The notes: generated from the sequence alone by a model not told the origin. Shown: positions 7,452 to 16,606, counted from the stretch's first letter. The stretch is 27,380 bases of DNA from UBA2883 sp050873965 (GCA_050873965.1 JBNMJS010000014.1:1-27380), one strand, 5' to 3'. Made by a program: numbers and translations.

Positions 7452-7481
7452 TTGACGTTAGAGCAAAATAGACTTTATAAT
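7452..7481 (+). promoter_or_regulatory. Sigma70-type promoter of glnA
   Basis: TTGACG (7452-7457) and TATAAT (7476-7481) are spaced by 18 bp, giving a start at about 7488 and a 5' leader of roughly 40 nt. This explains why the TTG at 7452 should not be taken as a start codon. Confidence 0.75.
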
Positions 7482-7526
7482 TATAATTGTTCAATCAAGA
7501 ACGGTAACATATATATAGGAGGAAGT

Positions 7527-8891
7527 ATGACCGAGTTTACATACAAAAGATTAGACGGTAAAAACTACACTGATGAAGATATAAAAGCAATCATCAAAGA
7601 AAATAATATAAGATTTATCAAGCTTCAATTCGTTGACATTAATGGACAAGTTAAAAATATGTCTGTTCCTGCTCAACATATTGATAAAGTTCTTGCAAAT
7701 GAAATTATGCTTGACGGTTCTTCAATCAAAGGTTTTAGAAGTATTGAAACATCTGATATGTTCTTCTATCCTGATAAAAATACTTTTGAAGTATTACCAT
7801 GGAGAAGTGAAGATGGTTATCAATCTGCAAGAATTATTTGTGATATTTACAACGCAGATGGAACACCTTTTGAAGGCTGTCCACGTTGCAATTTAAAAAG
7901 AGTTATGAATGAAGCTAAAAAACTTGGTTTCACTATGAACATTGGACCAGAAGCAGAATTTTTCTTATTCTCAAAAGATGAAAATGGAAACATCACAACA
8001 ACAACACAAGACAATGCTGGTTACTATGATGTTGGGCCAGAAGACTTGGGTGAAGATGTGCGTTCTGACATTGTTACAACACTACAAGATATGGGATTTG
8101 ATATTGAAGCATCACACCACGAAGTTGCTGACGGACAACACGAAGTTGACTTCAAATATGCAGACATCTTAACTGCAGCAGACAATGTTGTTACATTTAA
8201 AGTTGTTGTTAAAGCAATTGCTGCACTTCACTATCTCCATGCTACATTTATGCCAAAACCTATCTTCGGTATCAATGGTTCTGGTATGCACTGTAATGTT
8301 TCATTATTCAAAGATGGTCAAAATGCATTCTTTGATGAAAATGCTGAATACAAACTATCTGAAACGGCAAAATATGCTATCGGTGGTATGTTAAAACATA
8401 TCAAAAGCATTACTGCAATTCTTAACCCAACAGTTAACAGTTACAAAAGACTTGTTCCAGGTTATGAAGCACCAGTATATTTGGCTTGGTCATTAGCAAA
8501 CAGAAGTGCTTTGCTAAGAGTTCCTGCCAAACGTGGAGTTGCAACAAGAGTTGAATTACGTTCACCAGATCCATCTTGCAACCCATATCTAGCATTCGCT
8601 ACAATTCTTGAAGCATGTCTTGACGGTATCAGAAATAAAATTGATCCACCTGCTCCTGTTGAAAGCAATATCTATAAATTAACTTCTAAAGAAAGAAAAA
8701 GACAAAAAATCGATTCTTTACCAGGAACATTAAAAGAAGCAGTTGATATGTTTAGTAAATCACTTGTTGCAAATGCTGCACTAGGACAACATATCATGGG
8801 TGAATTTGTGACAGCAAAAGAAAAAGAATGGGATTCATATAGAACAGCCGTAACTCAATGGGAATTAAATAAATACTTAGCAAGGTACTAA
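7527..8891 (+). CDS. glnA: Glutamine synthetase type I (GlnA)
   Basis: Starting at the ATG at 7527 (AGGAGG at 7517-7522) the protein has 454 aa, the usual GSI length. It makes glutamine from glutamate, ammonia and ATP in the cytoplasm. Visible motifs are DGSSIKGF (63-70), the metal-binding GPEAEFFLF (140-148), HHEVADGQHEVDF, the ATP/glutamate site FGINGSGMHCN, and the arginine-bearing NRSALLRVP segment. The region where GSI-beta enzymes carry the adenylylated tyrosine reads SNIYKLTSKERKR followed by SLPGTLKEA, which resembles the GSI-alpha type that is not adenylylated; control is then probably by feedback or a regulator. The gene is monocistronic, with its own promoter and terminator. A longer frame back to 7452 only reads through the promoter. 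Confidence 0.97.
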   Translation: MTEFTYKRLDGKNYTDEDIKAIIKENNIRFIKLQFVDINGQVKNMSVPAQHIDKVLANEIMLDGSSIKGFRSIETSDMFFYPDKNTFEVLPWRSEDGYQSARIICDIYNADGTPFEGCPRCNLKRVMNEAKKLGFTMNIGPEAEFFLFSKDENGNITTTTQDNAGYYDVGPEDLGEDVRSDIVTTLQDMGFDIEASHHEVADGQHEVDFKYADILTAADNVVTFKVVVKAIAALHYLHATFMPKPIFGINGSGMHCNVSLFKDGQNAFFDENAEYKLSETAKYAIGGMLKHIKSITAILNPTVNSYKRLVPGYEAPVYLAWSLANRSALLRVPAKRGVATRVELRSPDPSCNPYLAFATILEACLDGIRNKIDPPAPVESNIYKLTSKERKRQKIDSLPGTLKEAVDMFSKSLVANAALGQHIMGEFVTAKEKEWDSYRTAVTQWELNKYLARY

Positions 8892-8914
8892 TTTCTCGAT
8901 TATATAAATAAAAG

Positions 8915-8943
8915 ATGGGAGAATAAAAAATTCTCCCATTTTT
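8915..8943 (+). terminator. Rho-independent terminator of glnA
   Basis: A perfect 10-bp stem (8915-8924 with 8930-8939) with an AAAAA loop is followed by a T run. It lies 24 bp after the glnA stop codon. Confidence 0.92.
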
Positions 8944-8980
8944 ATTAAAATTTTTTAACCATATTTTAAGTTTCAATAGT

Positions 8981-9009
8981 TTGTCAAAAAGAGTATTTCG
9001 GAGTAAAAT
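8981..9009 (+). promoter_or_regulatory. Sigma70-type promoter of nadB-nadC
   Basis: TTGTCA (8981-8986) and TAAAAT (9004-9009) are separated by 17 bp, each five of six to consensus. They lie about 50 bp upstream of the nadB start. I see no recognisable NadR or NiaR operator. Confidence 0.65.
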
Positions 9010-9058
9010 AAAATGAAAGAAAATATCACTAGGAATATTATATAGCAAAGGTATAAAA

Positions 9059-10675
9059 ATGAAGTATTCAAAATATTCAGCAGTTGTAGTAGGTAGTGGA
9101 ATTTCAGGTCTATTTTGTGCATTAAAAATCGCTCAACAAATCAATTTACCTGATGGATTACTTGTTATTACAAAATCAAATTTTGGGGAAAGCAATTCAA
9201 GATACGCACAAGGTGGCATTGTTGGTGTAATGCACGACAACCCAAAAGATTCTGTTGAATTACATATAAAAGATACACTAAGAGCAGGTGCTGGACTTAG
9301 TGAATACGAAACAATCAAATTTATTTCTGAAAACTCAGATGAAGTTATCAATGATTTAATTGATTTCGGCGTAAATTTTGACCGTGATGAAAACGGCAAA
9401 ATCACATACACTCTTGAAGGTGCTCATAGTATAAATAGAATTTTACATGCCGGTGGCGATGCAACAGGTAGTGTCATTGAAAAAACATTATGTCAAAGAG
9501 TTAGAGAAAATTCTAACATCGATGTTTTAGAAGAAACTATTGTAACAGAACTATTAACTGATTCTGATGGTGAATGCAAAGGTGCAATCATTTATAATGA
9601 TGATACAAAAGAATATGAAACTATTTATTCATCAGCAATGATTTTAGCAACCGGTGGTATTGGTCAATTGTATAAATATACGACAAACCCAACAGTTGCA
9701 ACCGGTGACGGCATAGAACTTGCATATCAAGCAGGTGCAATTCTTCAAGACTTAGAATTCGTTCAATTCCACCCAACAGCATTAGCAATTGATGGAGTTA
9801 AAAATAGATTTTTAATATCTGAATCTGTCAGAGGCGAAGGTGCAAAACTTCTAGATTGCAATAACGAAGAATTTATGTCTGAATATAGTAAATTAAAAGA
9901 ACTTGCACCACGTGATGTTGTTACACGTGCAATTTGCGACAGAATGAAAAAAACTCATTCAGACAATGTTTATCTAAATGCAACAATTATACCAAAAGAA
10001 ATGTTAGCGAAAAGATTCCCTACAATTTCTAAAGTTTGCAAAAGTGCAGGTATAGATATTTCAAAAGATTATATCCCTGTAGCACCAGCAGCACATTATT
10101 ATATGGGCGGAATCAAAGCAAGTATTGATGGTAGAACTTCTATCAGAGGACTTTACGCTATTGGTGAATGTTCATCTACTGGACTTCATGGTGCAAACAG
10201 ATTAGCAAGTAATTCATTATTAGAATGTGTAGTTTGTGCTCACGAATTAGCAAATTACTTATCATTCACAAGTCTTGTTCCACCTAAAAAAATAGATGAA
10301 ACAATTATGGCTACAATTGATAAATATACTGAACCATTAAGTGATGAAAACTTTAATATAGATGATTTAAAATCTAGATTAAAAGATATAATGTGGAATT
10401 ATGCAGGTATATTAAGAGATGAAAATTCTTTATTAAAAGGATTAGATGAAATTTATAAATTAAAATCTGAATTTAGACGTAATACAAAATGTTTAAATAA
10501 AGATGAATATGAATACAGAAATATGTTATGTGTTGCTCAATTGATTATAAAATCAGCCTTAAAACGTAACGAGTCACGAGGAGCACATTACAGAGTTGAT
10601 TTTCCTGAAACGAAATCAGAAGGTATTCACAATTGTGTAATTAAAGGAGAAGGAGAACCAAGTTTTGTTAAATAG
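9059..10675 (+). CDS. nadB: L-aspartate oxidase (NadB)
   Basis: This 538-aa FAD enzyme oxidises L-aspartate to iminoaspartate, the first step of de novo NAD synthesis. The dinucleotide-binding glycine motif VVGSGISG is at residues 10-17. The segments SRYAQGGIVGV, HAGGDATGSVIEKTL, RGEGAKLLD, and APAAHYYMGGIKASIDGRT followed by HGANRLASNSLLE are characteristic of the fumarate reductase/aspartate oxidase flavoproteins. The MGGI and HGANRL contexts with nadC next door identify NadB rather than SdhA/FrdA. An AAAGG ribosome site precedes the ATG by about 8 nt. The gene overlaps nadC by 11 bp. No nadA (quinolinate synthase) lies in the window. Confidence 0.95.
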   Translation: MKYSKYSAVVVGSGISGLFCALKIAQQINLPDGLLVITKSNFGESNSRYAQGGIVGVMHDNPKDSVELHIKDTLRAGAGLSEYETIKFISENSDEVINDLIDFGVNFDRDENGKITYTLEGAHSINRILHAGGDATGSVIEKTLCQRVRENSNIDVLEETIVTELLTDSDGECKGAIIYNDDTKEYETIYSSAMILATGGIGQLYKYTTNPTVATGDGIELAYQAGAILQDLEFVQFHPTALAIDGVKNRFLISESVRGEGAKLLDCNNEEFMSEYSKLKELAPRDVVTRAICDRMKKTHSDNVYLNATIIPKEMLAKRFPTISKVCKSAGIDISKDYIPVAPAAHYYMGGIKASIDGRTSIRGLYAIGECSSTGLHGANRLASNSLLECVVCAHELANYLSFTSLVPPKKIDETIMATIDKYTEPLSDENFNIDDLKSRLKDIMWNYAGILRDENSLLKGLDEIYKLKSEFRRNTKCLNKDEYEYRNMLCVAQLIIKSALKRNESRGAHYRVDFPETKSEGIHNCVIKGEGEPSFVK

Positions 10676-11495
10676 ATTTTATATTGAAGAACACGTAAAA
10701 AAAGCATTACAAGAAGATATCGACTTTGAAGATATTACAACCGATAACTTAACTGATGATACAGATACAATGAAATGTTATTTAAACACTCGTGAAGACG
10801 GTGTTTTCTGTGGTAGAGATGTATTTGATACAGTATTTAAAGTATTGACTGACAATATCAGCATCAAGTTTTTCTTCAAAGATGGAGATGTTATCAAAAA
10901 AGGTGATAAACTTGCCGAAATTTCGGGTTCTGCAAGGGCAATATTAACAGCTGAAAGAACTGCATTGAATTATGTTCAAAGATTATCTGGTATTGCTACA
11001 AAATCTAGACAATTCCAAGATGCAATTAGAGAATTTGGTGTACGTATGGTTGATACAAGAAAAACAACACCAAACTTCAGAATCTTTGAAAAATATGCAG
11101 TAAAAGTAGGTAGTGGTTACGTTCATAGATTTAACCTTTCAGATTTGGCAATGGTTAAAGATAATCACGTTAGATTTGCTGGTTCAATTACTAATGCTGT
11201 TAAAAAATTAAAACAAAATATATCTCACGCACACAAAATCGAAGTTGAATGCGATACTCTTGAACAAGTAAAAGAAGCTTTAAGTTGCGAAGCAGATATT
11301 ATTATGTTGGATAACATGACAATTGATATGATGAAAGAAGCAGTAAAAATTATCGACCATAAAGCAATTGTTGAAGCAAGTGGTAATGTTGATTTAGATA
11401 CATTAAGAGAAATTGCAGCAACTGGTGTTGATATTATTTCATCAAGTGCAATTGTTGCAAAAGCACCAACTCTTGACTTAGGACTAGATTCTTAA
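10665..11495 (+). CDS. nadC: Nicotinate-nucleotide pyrophosphorylase (quinolinate phosphoribosyltransferase)
   Basis: This 276-aa enzyme converts quinolinate and PRPP to nicotinate mononucleotide, with release of CO2 and pyrophosphate. Motifs seen: AERTALNYVQRLSGIAT (96-112), DTRKTTPNFR (130-139), VHRFNLSD (153-160), KDNH (165-168), and the C-terminal barrel segments EVECDT, IMLDNM and VEASGNV. It starts with TTG at 10665, preceded by a long purine-rich ribosome site (GGAGAAGGAGA). This start is required because the frame overlaps the nadB stop by 11 bp, a coupled arrangement. The usual GGGxNHRxGL segment reads GSGYVHRFNL; the key His and Arg are kept but flanking residues differ from well-known NadC enzymes. 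Confidence 0.95.
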   Translation: MLNRFYIEEHVKKALQEDIDFEDITTDNLTDDTDTMKCYLNTREDGVFCGRDVFDTVFKVLTDNISIKFFFKDGDVIKKGDKLAEISGSARAILTAERTALNYVQRLSGIATKSRQFQDAIREFGVRMVDTRKTTPNFRIFEKYAVKVGSGYVHRFNLSDLAMVKDNHVRFAGSITNAVKKLKQNISHAHKIEVECDTLEQVKEALSCEADIIMLDNMTIDMMKEAVKIIDHKAIVEASGNVDLDTLREIAATGVDIISSSAIVAKAPTLDLGLDS

Positions 11496-11595
11496 TCTTA
11501 TAAGCAAATTTATTTTTTACAGGTATTTATAATTATATGCTTTGAAAAAGTGTGTATTTTGTTGTGTTGTATGAAAAATTATATGGAGAAAAACA

Positions 11596-12828
11596 TTGTT
11601 AAACGAAAAATATAAAAGTATGCTAAACCAAAAATCTGTTATTAGAAAAATGTTTTATTACGCATTAAACAGAGGAAAAGAAATAGGTTATGATAATGTT
11701 TTTGATTACAGTTTAGGTAATCCATCAGTACCTGCTCCAAAAGAATTCGACAATGCAATTATCAAACTATTAAAAGGTAAAGATAGCCACAAATTACATG
11801 AATATAGTCCCAATTTAGGTATTCCTGAAGTTCGTGAAGCAGTTGCTCAATCTTTAAATAAAAGATTTGATATGAATTATAAAATGGAACATATTTTTAT
11901 GACATCTGGTGCAGCAAGTTCCATTGCTCATGCTTTGAGATGTGTTACTAAACCTAATGATGAAGTAATTACATTTGCACCATATTTTCCAGAATATATC
12001 CCTTATGTAAATTTAACTGGTGCTGTTTTAAAAATTGTTGAACCTGACATTTCATCATTCCAAATCAATTTTGAAGCATTTGAAAATATGTTGAATGAAA
12101 AAGTAAAAGCGATTTTAATCAACTCACCAAACAATCCAACAGGTGTTGTTTATTCAGAAGATACAATAAAGGCGTTAGCAAATATTTTAGAAAGAAAATC
12201 TAAAAAATATGGACATGAAATCTTTATTATCTCTGATGAACCTTATAGAGAAATCTCATTTAAAGATGTAAATGTTCCATATATTTCAAAATATTATAAC
12301 AACACAATCTCTTGTTACTCATTCTCAAAATCTATCTCTGTTCCAGGTGAAAGAATAGGTTATGTTGCAGTAAATCCAGATTGTTTTGAAAGTGAATTAA
12401 TAGCACCAATGTGTGGACAAATCTCTAGAGGTTTAGGTCACAATTGTCCATCATCTATTATTCAACGAGCAATTGTAGATGTATTAGATAAAACATCTGA
12501 TTTATCGGTTTACGAAACAAATATGAACATTTTGTATAACGAATTTATGAAATTAGGTTTTGAATGCGTTAAACCTGATGGAACATTCTACATGTTCCCT
12601 AAATCATTAGAACCTGATGCAAACATTTTCTGCGAAAAGGCAAAAAAATATGATTTGATATTTGTTCCTGGAGATAGTTTCGGTTGTGCCGGACACTTCC
12701 GAGTATCATATTGCCTAACAACAGATAAGGTTAGACGTTCATTAAAAAATCTCAATGCATTTGTAAATATTGAATACAAAAATAGAACGAATACAGATAT
12801 AAAAAATAACGAATACATAGAAGTATAA
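11596..12828 (+). CDS. PLP-dependent class I aminotransferase
   Basis: This 410-aa fold-type I aminotransferase has SPNNPTG (177-183), ISDEPY with the PLP-binding Asp214, and the Schiff-base lysine Lys245 in YSFSKSISVPGERIGY. The first 35 residues lack a DNA-binding domain, so it is an enzyme and not a MocR regulator. The substrate cannot be fixed from sequence alone; aspartate or another common amino acid is likely. It lies 100 bp after nadC on the same strand. One attractive but unproven idea is that it supplies aspartate for NadB. It starts with TTG at 11596, with GGAG 8 nt upstream; no in-frame ATG lies nearby except internal Met9, which would cut conserved sequence only slightly. It ends three bases short of the convergent methyltransferase gene. 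Confidence 0.88.
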   Translation: MLNEKYKSMLNQKSVIRKMFYYALNRGKEIGYDNVFDYSLGNPSVPAPKEFDNAIIKLLKGKDSHKLHEYSPNLGIPEVREAVAQSLNKRFDMNYKMEHIFMTSGAASSIAHALRCVTKPNDEVITFAPYFPEYIPYVNLTGAVLKIVEPDISSFQINFEAFENMLNEKVKAILINSPNNPTGVVYSEDTIKALANILERKSKKYGHEIFIISDEPYREISFKDVNVPYISKYYNNTISCYSFSKSISVPGERIGYVAVNPDCFESELIAPMCGQISRGLGHNCPSSIIQRAIVDVLDKTSDLSVYETNMNILYNEFMKLGFECVKPDGTFYMFPKSLEPDANIFCEKAKKYDLIFVPGDSFGCAGHFRVSYCLTTDKVRRSLKNLNAFVNIEYKNRTNTDIKNNEYIEV

Positions 12829-12831
12829 GAT

Positions 12832-14583
12832 TTATTTTATTGAACTTATAATATAATTTTTGTCCAAATCATTTATATTAAAACAATCAAAAACAATTTC
12901 ATCAATTTGTTTTAACGATACATTTTGATTTTTAATATAATTATCAACAAGTGATTCTAGATTATTTTGTATATTCTTATCCAAAATAGGGAACGGTAAT
13001 TGTAGCAAATTTCCTTTTAATATTTTTAATTCATTGAATTTTTTCTTATAAATATATTGAAAAACAGTTGAATTTAAAAATGCTAAAACAGTTTTTGTTG
13101 AATGTGTTTCAACATTTGGAATAAGAATATTTGCACTATTCAAAAATAGTTGTTGTCTATTATCGTAAGCGAAAACAAGTTTTTTAGAAATAAATTTATA
13201 TACAAGTTTTTCTTCTGCTCTATATATCTCATCAGGTGCTGTTTGTTGAAATTTTGAACGTTCATAAACAATATATTTATCAGTATCTTTCAATATATAT
13301 GGAGTAATCTCTTTACCTGTATATATCTTTTCTCCATTACTAATATTTGTTGTTATATGTTTTGAATTATTACCAGTAACAATACCCAAACCCCATTTAC
13401 TTCTTTCAAGAGTTTTATATGGAATTGAATAAATATGTTCTAAAATTTTTACATCTTTATTATCTAGAATAGAAAAATTATAATTTTTATTCTGCTTATA
13501 ATAATCACAAGTTAACTTAAATTTTTCTGTATCTGTAATAATTTCTATCGGTTTATTTGTCTTTATTTTAGATAAATCAATCAACAATGTATCTGTCAAA
13601 ACGCCTGCAAACGCTTTTCCCAACAGTTCAATTTTATCTATATGAAAATGATTTAAAATAAATTCTCTAATATCAGAATGTACTCCAACGTTCAAAATTG
13701 ATTCCGGTAAAATAAATGAACATTTTCCATTTTCTTTCAACATTTTTTCTGATTGAATAATAAAATATGAAAAACTTTCGTCTGATTTTATTTCACTAAA
13801 TTTTATTTTATATTCATCTTTACTTAATGCTCCCCAAGGTGGATTTGTTGCGATAATATCGAACTTTTTATCAAAATCATTTGTATCTAATAAAAAATTT
13901 TTTTGAAAAATATTAGGCATAAATTTTTGATTTTTATATTTTAAAATAAGATTTATTTTTGCAATAAAACAAGCAATTTCATCATTATCAAAGCCATAAA
14001 TATTATTAGGATTAAAAATTTTATTTGCAAAAGATAACAAAAAACTTCCTGTTCCACAACAAGGATCAAGAATAATTTCACCACCATTTATATTTGTTGT
14101 AATTTTCTGAATAATATTGTCTGGAGTATAATAAGAACCTTTTTTATTTTTACTACCTTCTTGCATTAATGATTGATAAATTATTCCTAAAATATCTTTT
14201 TCATCATTAGGTAAATCCAAATTCACTAAATCTTTATCTATTACTAAATCCTTATACTCATTTAATATATCTAATAGATACTTATTTTTCGATATAACCT
14301 TGTCATTTTTTAACTTTATAAGATTATTTGATTGTAAGATATTTAAAACAAAATTATAAATTAATGTTTTAATATCATATTTTTTATCTTTTACATATAA
14401 AAGAATATTATTAATAATCAAAATATTATTTTTATTATTAAAATATTCTACTGGGATTATATTTTTTTTAGAACATTGCTTATTCGCTCTTTTAGAAAGT
14501 TTCTCTTCAATCTCACTTTCAGTTATATTTAATCTAATCCAATTATTTTTTGTGGCTTTTGATATATTTATACTTTTATCCAT
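12832..14583 (-). CDS. N6-adenine DNA methyltransferase with TaqI-like recognition domain (orphan)
   Basis: This 583-aa protein has a helical N-terminal region (1-145), the lead-in KGSYYTPDNII typical of gamma-class N6-adenine methyltransferases, the SAM-binding motif I DPCCGTGSF (173-181), and the catalytic motif IV NPPW (247-250). The C-terminal third has WGLGIVTGNN, KKLVFAYDNRQQLF, VLAFLNSTVFQY and LKGNLLQLPFP, as in TaqI/Eco57I-type target recognition domains. It should therefore methylate adenine in a specific DNA site. No nuclease motif or partner restriction gene is visible, so it looks like an orphan enzyme or the relic of a restriction system. It is unusually Lys, Asn and Ile rich. 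It follows kdsC by only 9 bp on the same strand and has no good ribosome site, an odd operon position for a DNA modification gene. Confidence 0.88.
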   Translation of the reverse strand: MDKSINISKATKNNWIRLNITESEIEEKLSKRANKQCSKKNIIPVEYFNNKNNILIINNILLYVKDKKYDIKTLIYNFVLNILQSNNLIKLKNDKVISKNKYLLDILNEYKDLVIDKDLVNLDLPNDEKDILGIIYQSLMQEGSKNKKGSYYTPDNIIQKITTNINGGEIILDPCCGTGSFLLSFANKIFNPNNIYGFDNDEIACFIAKINLILKYKNQKFMPNIFQKNFLLDTNDFDKKFDIIATNPPWGALSKDEYKIKFSEIKSDESFSYFIIQSEKMLKENGKCSFILPESILNVGVHSDIREFILNHFHIDKIELLGKAFAGVLTDTLLIDLSKIKTNKPIEIITDTEKFKLTCDYYKQNKNYNFSILDNKDVKILEHIYSIPYKTLERSKWGLGIVTGNNSKHITTNISNGEKIYTGKEITPYILKDTDKYIVYERSKFQQTAPDEIYRAEEKLVYKFISKKLVFAYDNRQQLFLNSANILIPNVETHSTKTVLAFLNSTVFQYIYKKKFNELKILKGNLLQLPFPILDKNIQNNLESLVDNYIKNQNVSLKQIDEIVFDCFNINDLDKNYIISSIK

Positions 14584-14592
14584 AATAATTAA

Positions 14593-15144
14593 TTATTTGC
14601 TGGTTAATTGTGCATTTTGTGCTTTTCTAACTATATCAAGTGGTTCAATATTTTGACTTCTTAAAACAAAATCACAAAGTTCTCTAATTGCACCACGTCC
14701 GCCATTTTTTGATGAAATAAAATTACATATCCCACGAACTTCATCAACTGCATCATTCGGACAACAAGATAGCCCTACTTTTTCTAATATACAAACATCA
14801 GGTAAATCATCACCCATATATGATACATTTTCAAAAGTTAGATTATATTTTTTCATAATCTCTTCCAATACAGGAAGTTTAAATTTAATCCCTTGATGTA
14901 ATTCTGTAATTTGTAGATTCTTCGCTCTTGTAGCAACAGTACCATTTTCTCTTGCAGTAATAATTGCTGTAACAATACCGTGTTTTTCTACACAAATGAT
15001 ACCTTGACCATCTTTTGCATTAAAAATTTTTGTTTCTTTTCCATTCTCATCAAAAATCAATCCACCATCAGTAAAAACACCATCTACATCAAATGCCATA
15101 AGTTTAATTTTTGATGCCTTATTTTTTAATTCTTCTAAATTCAT
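14593..15144 (-). CDS. kdsC: 3-deoxy-D-manno-octulosonate 8-phosphate phosphatase (KdsC)
   Basis: This 183-aa HAD-family phosphatase has the normal KdsC length (no cap domain). The nucleophile motif DVDGVFTDGG has Asp19 and Asp21. The second-site TARENG segment, a conserved lysine in the KFKLPVL region, and the acidic motif MGDDLPD follow. It dephosphorylates Kdo 8-phosphate to Kdo, which is used for the inner core of lipopolysaccharide. The start ATG overlaps the kdsD stop as TAATG and has an AGGAG site within the end of kdsD, so the two are coupled. The kdsD-kdsC pair indicates an outer membrane. kdsA and kdsB are not in the window. Confidence 0.94.
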   Translation of the reverse strand: MNLEELKNKASKIKLMAFDVDGVFTDGGLIFDENGKETKIFNAKDGQGIICVEKHGIVTAIITARENGTVATRAKNLQITELHQGIKFKLPVLEEIMKKYNLTFENVSYMGDDLPDVCILEKVGLSCCPNDAVDEVRGICNFISSKNGGRGAIRELCDFVLRSQNIEPLDIVRKAQNAQLTSK

Positions 15145-16118
15145 TATACAACTCCTGCTTTTAATATATCGTGAATATGAACAACACCGATTGGATTGTT
15201 ATCATCATCTACAACAGGTAATGTTGTAATAGAATATTTTTCCATAAAATGCAATGCCGTTGCAGCAAAATCATCTGCCTGTACGGTTTTTGGATTAACT
15301 GTCATAACGTCTTTCGCTAACAATATATTAATATCAGGATATTTTAAAACAGTTCTTCTAATATCACCATCTGTAAGCATACCACTAAGTCTGCCAGAAT
15401 TATCAACAATCATTGCCATACCCAATTTATAGTCAGAAATTAGTTGAATAAGTTCTTTGAAAGGTGTGCTTTCACTTGCAATAGGCAACTTTCTATTTTC
15501 TGTCATCATTAAGTCTGATACATGATATTTAATTCCTTTACCTAACGCTCCTCCTGGATGATAAATTAAGAAATCTTCTGCTGTAAAACCACGTTTTTCC
15601 AACAAACAAACTGCCAAAGCATCACCCATTGCTAAGGTTGCAGTTGTACTTGCTGTTGGTGCTTTACCAAGAGGACAAGCTTCTTTTTCAACAGAAATAT
15701 CAAGTACTGTTTCACCTGTTTTTGCTAACGTAGAATCTAAATTTCCTGTCATAGAAATTATTGGTACACCAAAACGTTTTATAAGTGGTAACAAATTCAA
15801 CAATTCTTGAGTTTCACCACTATTAGAAATTGCAATAACAACATCTTCTCTTGTGATTATACCACTATCACCATGAGTACTTTCTGCTGGATGTAAAAAA
15901 TATGATGGAGTACCTGTTGATGTTAAAGTTGCAGCAATTTTTTTACCAATTAAACCAGATTTACCCATACCTGTAATGATTACACGACCTTTGCAATTGT
16001 ATAATAAATCAATTGCTTTATCGAAATTTGCTCCCAATGAGTGTTTAAGTCTAAGTATAGCATTTGCTTCTATATCAAAGACGTCACTAGCAAGTTTTGT
16101 TAAATCTATGGTTTTCAT
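15144..16118 (-). CDS. kdsD: D-arabinose 5-phosphate isomerase (KdsD)
   Basis: This 324-aa protein has an N-terminal SIS domain and two C-terminal CBS domains (about 205-324), the standard KdsD layout. The sugar-phosphate site is VIITGMGKSGLIGKK (47-60), followed by HPAESTHGDSG (76-86), ISNSGET and HPGGALGKG. It interconverts ribulose 5-phosphate and arabinose 5-phosphate, the first committed precursor of Kdo. It is the first gene of the minus-strand group kdsD-kdsC-methyltransferase. AGGAG precedes the ATG by about 6 nt. A TATAAT-like element lies about 50 bp upstream on the minus strand, without a convincing -35. Confidence 0.95.
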   Translation of the reverse strand: MKTIDLTKLASDVFDIEANAILRLKHSLGANFDKAIDLLYNCKGRVIITGMGKSGLIGKKIAATLTSTGTPSYFLHPAESTHGDSGIITREDVVIAISNSGETQELLNLLPLIKRFGVPIISMTGNLDSTLAKTGETVLDISVEKEACPLGKAPTASTTATLAMGDALAVCLLEKRGFTAEDFLIYHPGGALGKGIKYHVSDLMMTENRKLPIASESTPFKELIQLISDYKLGMAMIVDNSGRLSGMLTDGDIRRTVLKYPDINILLAKDVMTVNPKTVQADDFAATALHFMEKYSITTLPVVDDDNNPIGVVHIHDILKAGVV

Positions 16119-16248
16119 GATAACTCCTATAGTCTTTCTATCGTTAACTATTATTATATAACCAAAATACTCTAAATAGATTATTTTTAAGAAATATTAT
16201 CAAATAATTTTTCAAATTTGTCGATATATTTGATACAGAGGTTATAGA

Positions 16249-16539
16249 ATGCTACAAGTCTTTTCAAAAGATACTTCCGAAATAATATTGGACAGTAAAA
16301 ATCCCCAAAAGAATATAGATATTATTAACTCTCATATAGAACTTTGTAGTTGTAAATATATGACTGTTGATATTTCAAGATTAAACATAATGGACGCTTG
16401 TATGGTGTCAACATTATGTTCAACAACTCATTATATGAAATACCCTGACGGGAAAATTGATTGGGTTGTTAATTCTAGTGATGTTGAAAGTTATACATCT
16501 GCTATGTCACTTGGTAATACAAAATTTCATATTAAATAA
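16249..16539 (+). CDS. Small STAS-like protein (96 aa)
   Basis: This 96-aa protein has an AGAGG ribosome site 7 nt before the ATG. The order of segments resembles a STAS domain: a strand YMTVDISRLNIMD (38-50), then a helix starting ACMVSTLCSTTHYM, then a strand KIDWVVNSSDV and a final helix ending in GNTKFHI. In anti-sigma-factor antagonists the loop before the helix carries the phosphorylated serine (DSSG); here it reads MDACMVSTL, with Ala-Cys where that serine would be. If it is a STAS protein it probably is not switched by serine phosphorylation. The match is by pattern only. It is divergent from kdsD and is followed by a hairpin and the peptide transporter gene. No partner kinase is seen nearby. 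Confidence 0.6.
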   Translation: MLQVFSKDTSEIILDSKNPQKNIDIINSHIELCSCKYMTVDISRLNIMDACMVSTLCSTTHYMKYPDGKIDWVVNSSDVESYTSAMSLGNTKFHIK

Positions 16540-16563
16540 TTCTTTATTTTTATATTAAGTGAT

Positions 16564-16606
16564 AAAATAATGTTGTTCTTAGATTAGTATAAGAACGCAT
16601 TATTTT
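16564..16606 (+). terminator. Strong hairpin before the peptide transporter gene (terminator or leader element)
   Basis: AAAATAATG (16564-16572) pairs with CATTATTTT (16598-16606), and GTTCTTA (16575-16581) pairs with TAAGAAC (16590-16596). They are separated by a small internal loop and an 8-nt apical loop. It is followed by a short T-rich stretch and ends 19 nt before the transporter ATG. It may terminate the upstream gene or control the transporter. Confidence 0.6.

Noticed and set aside
7452..7526. Extension of glnA to the TTG at 7452
   Set aside because: The TTG is part of the -35 hexamer, and the ATG at 7527 has AGGAGG and the standard GSI N terminus.
7380..7530. NtcA box or glutamine riboswitch before glnA
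   Set aside because: No GTA-N8-TAC and no match to the glutamine aptamer was seen; only an ordinary promoter.
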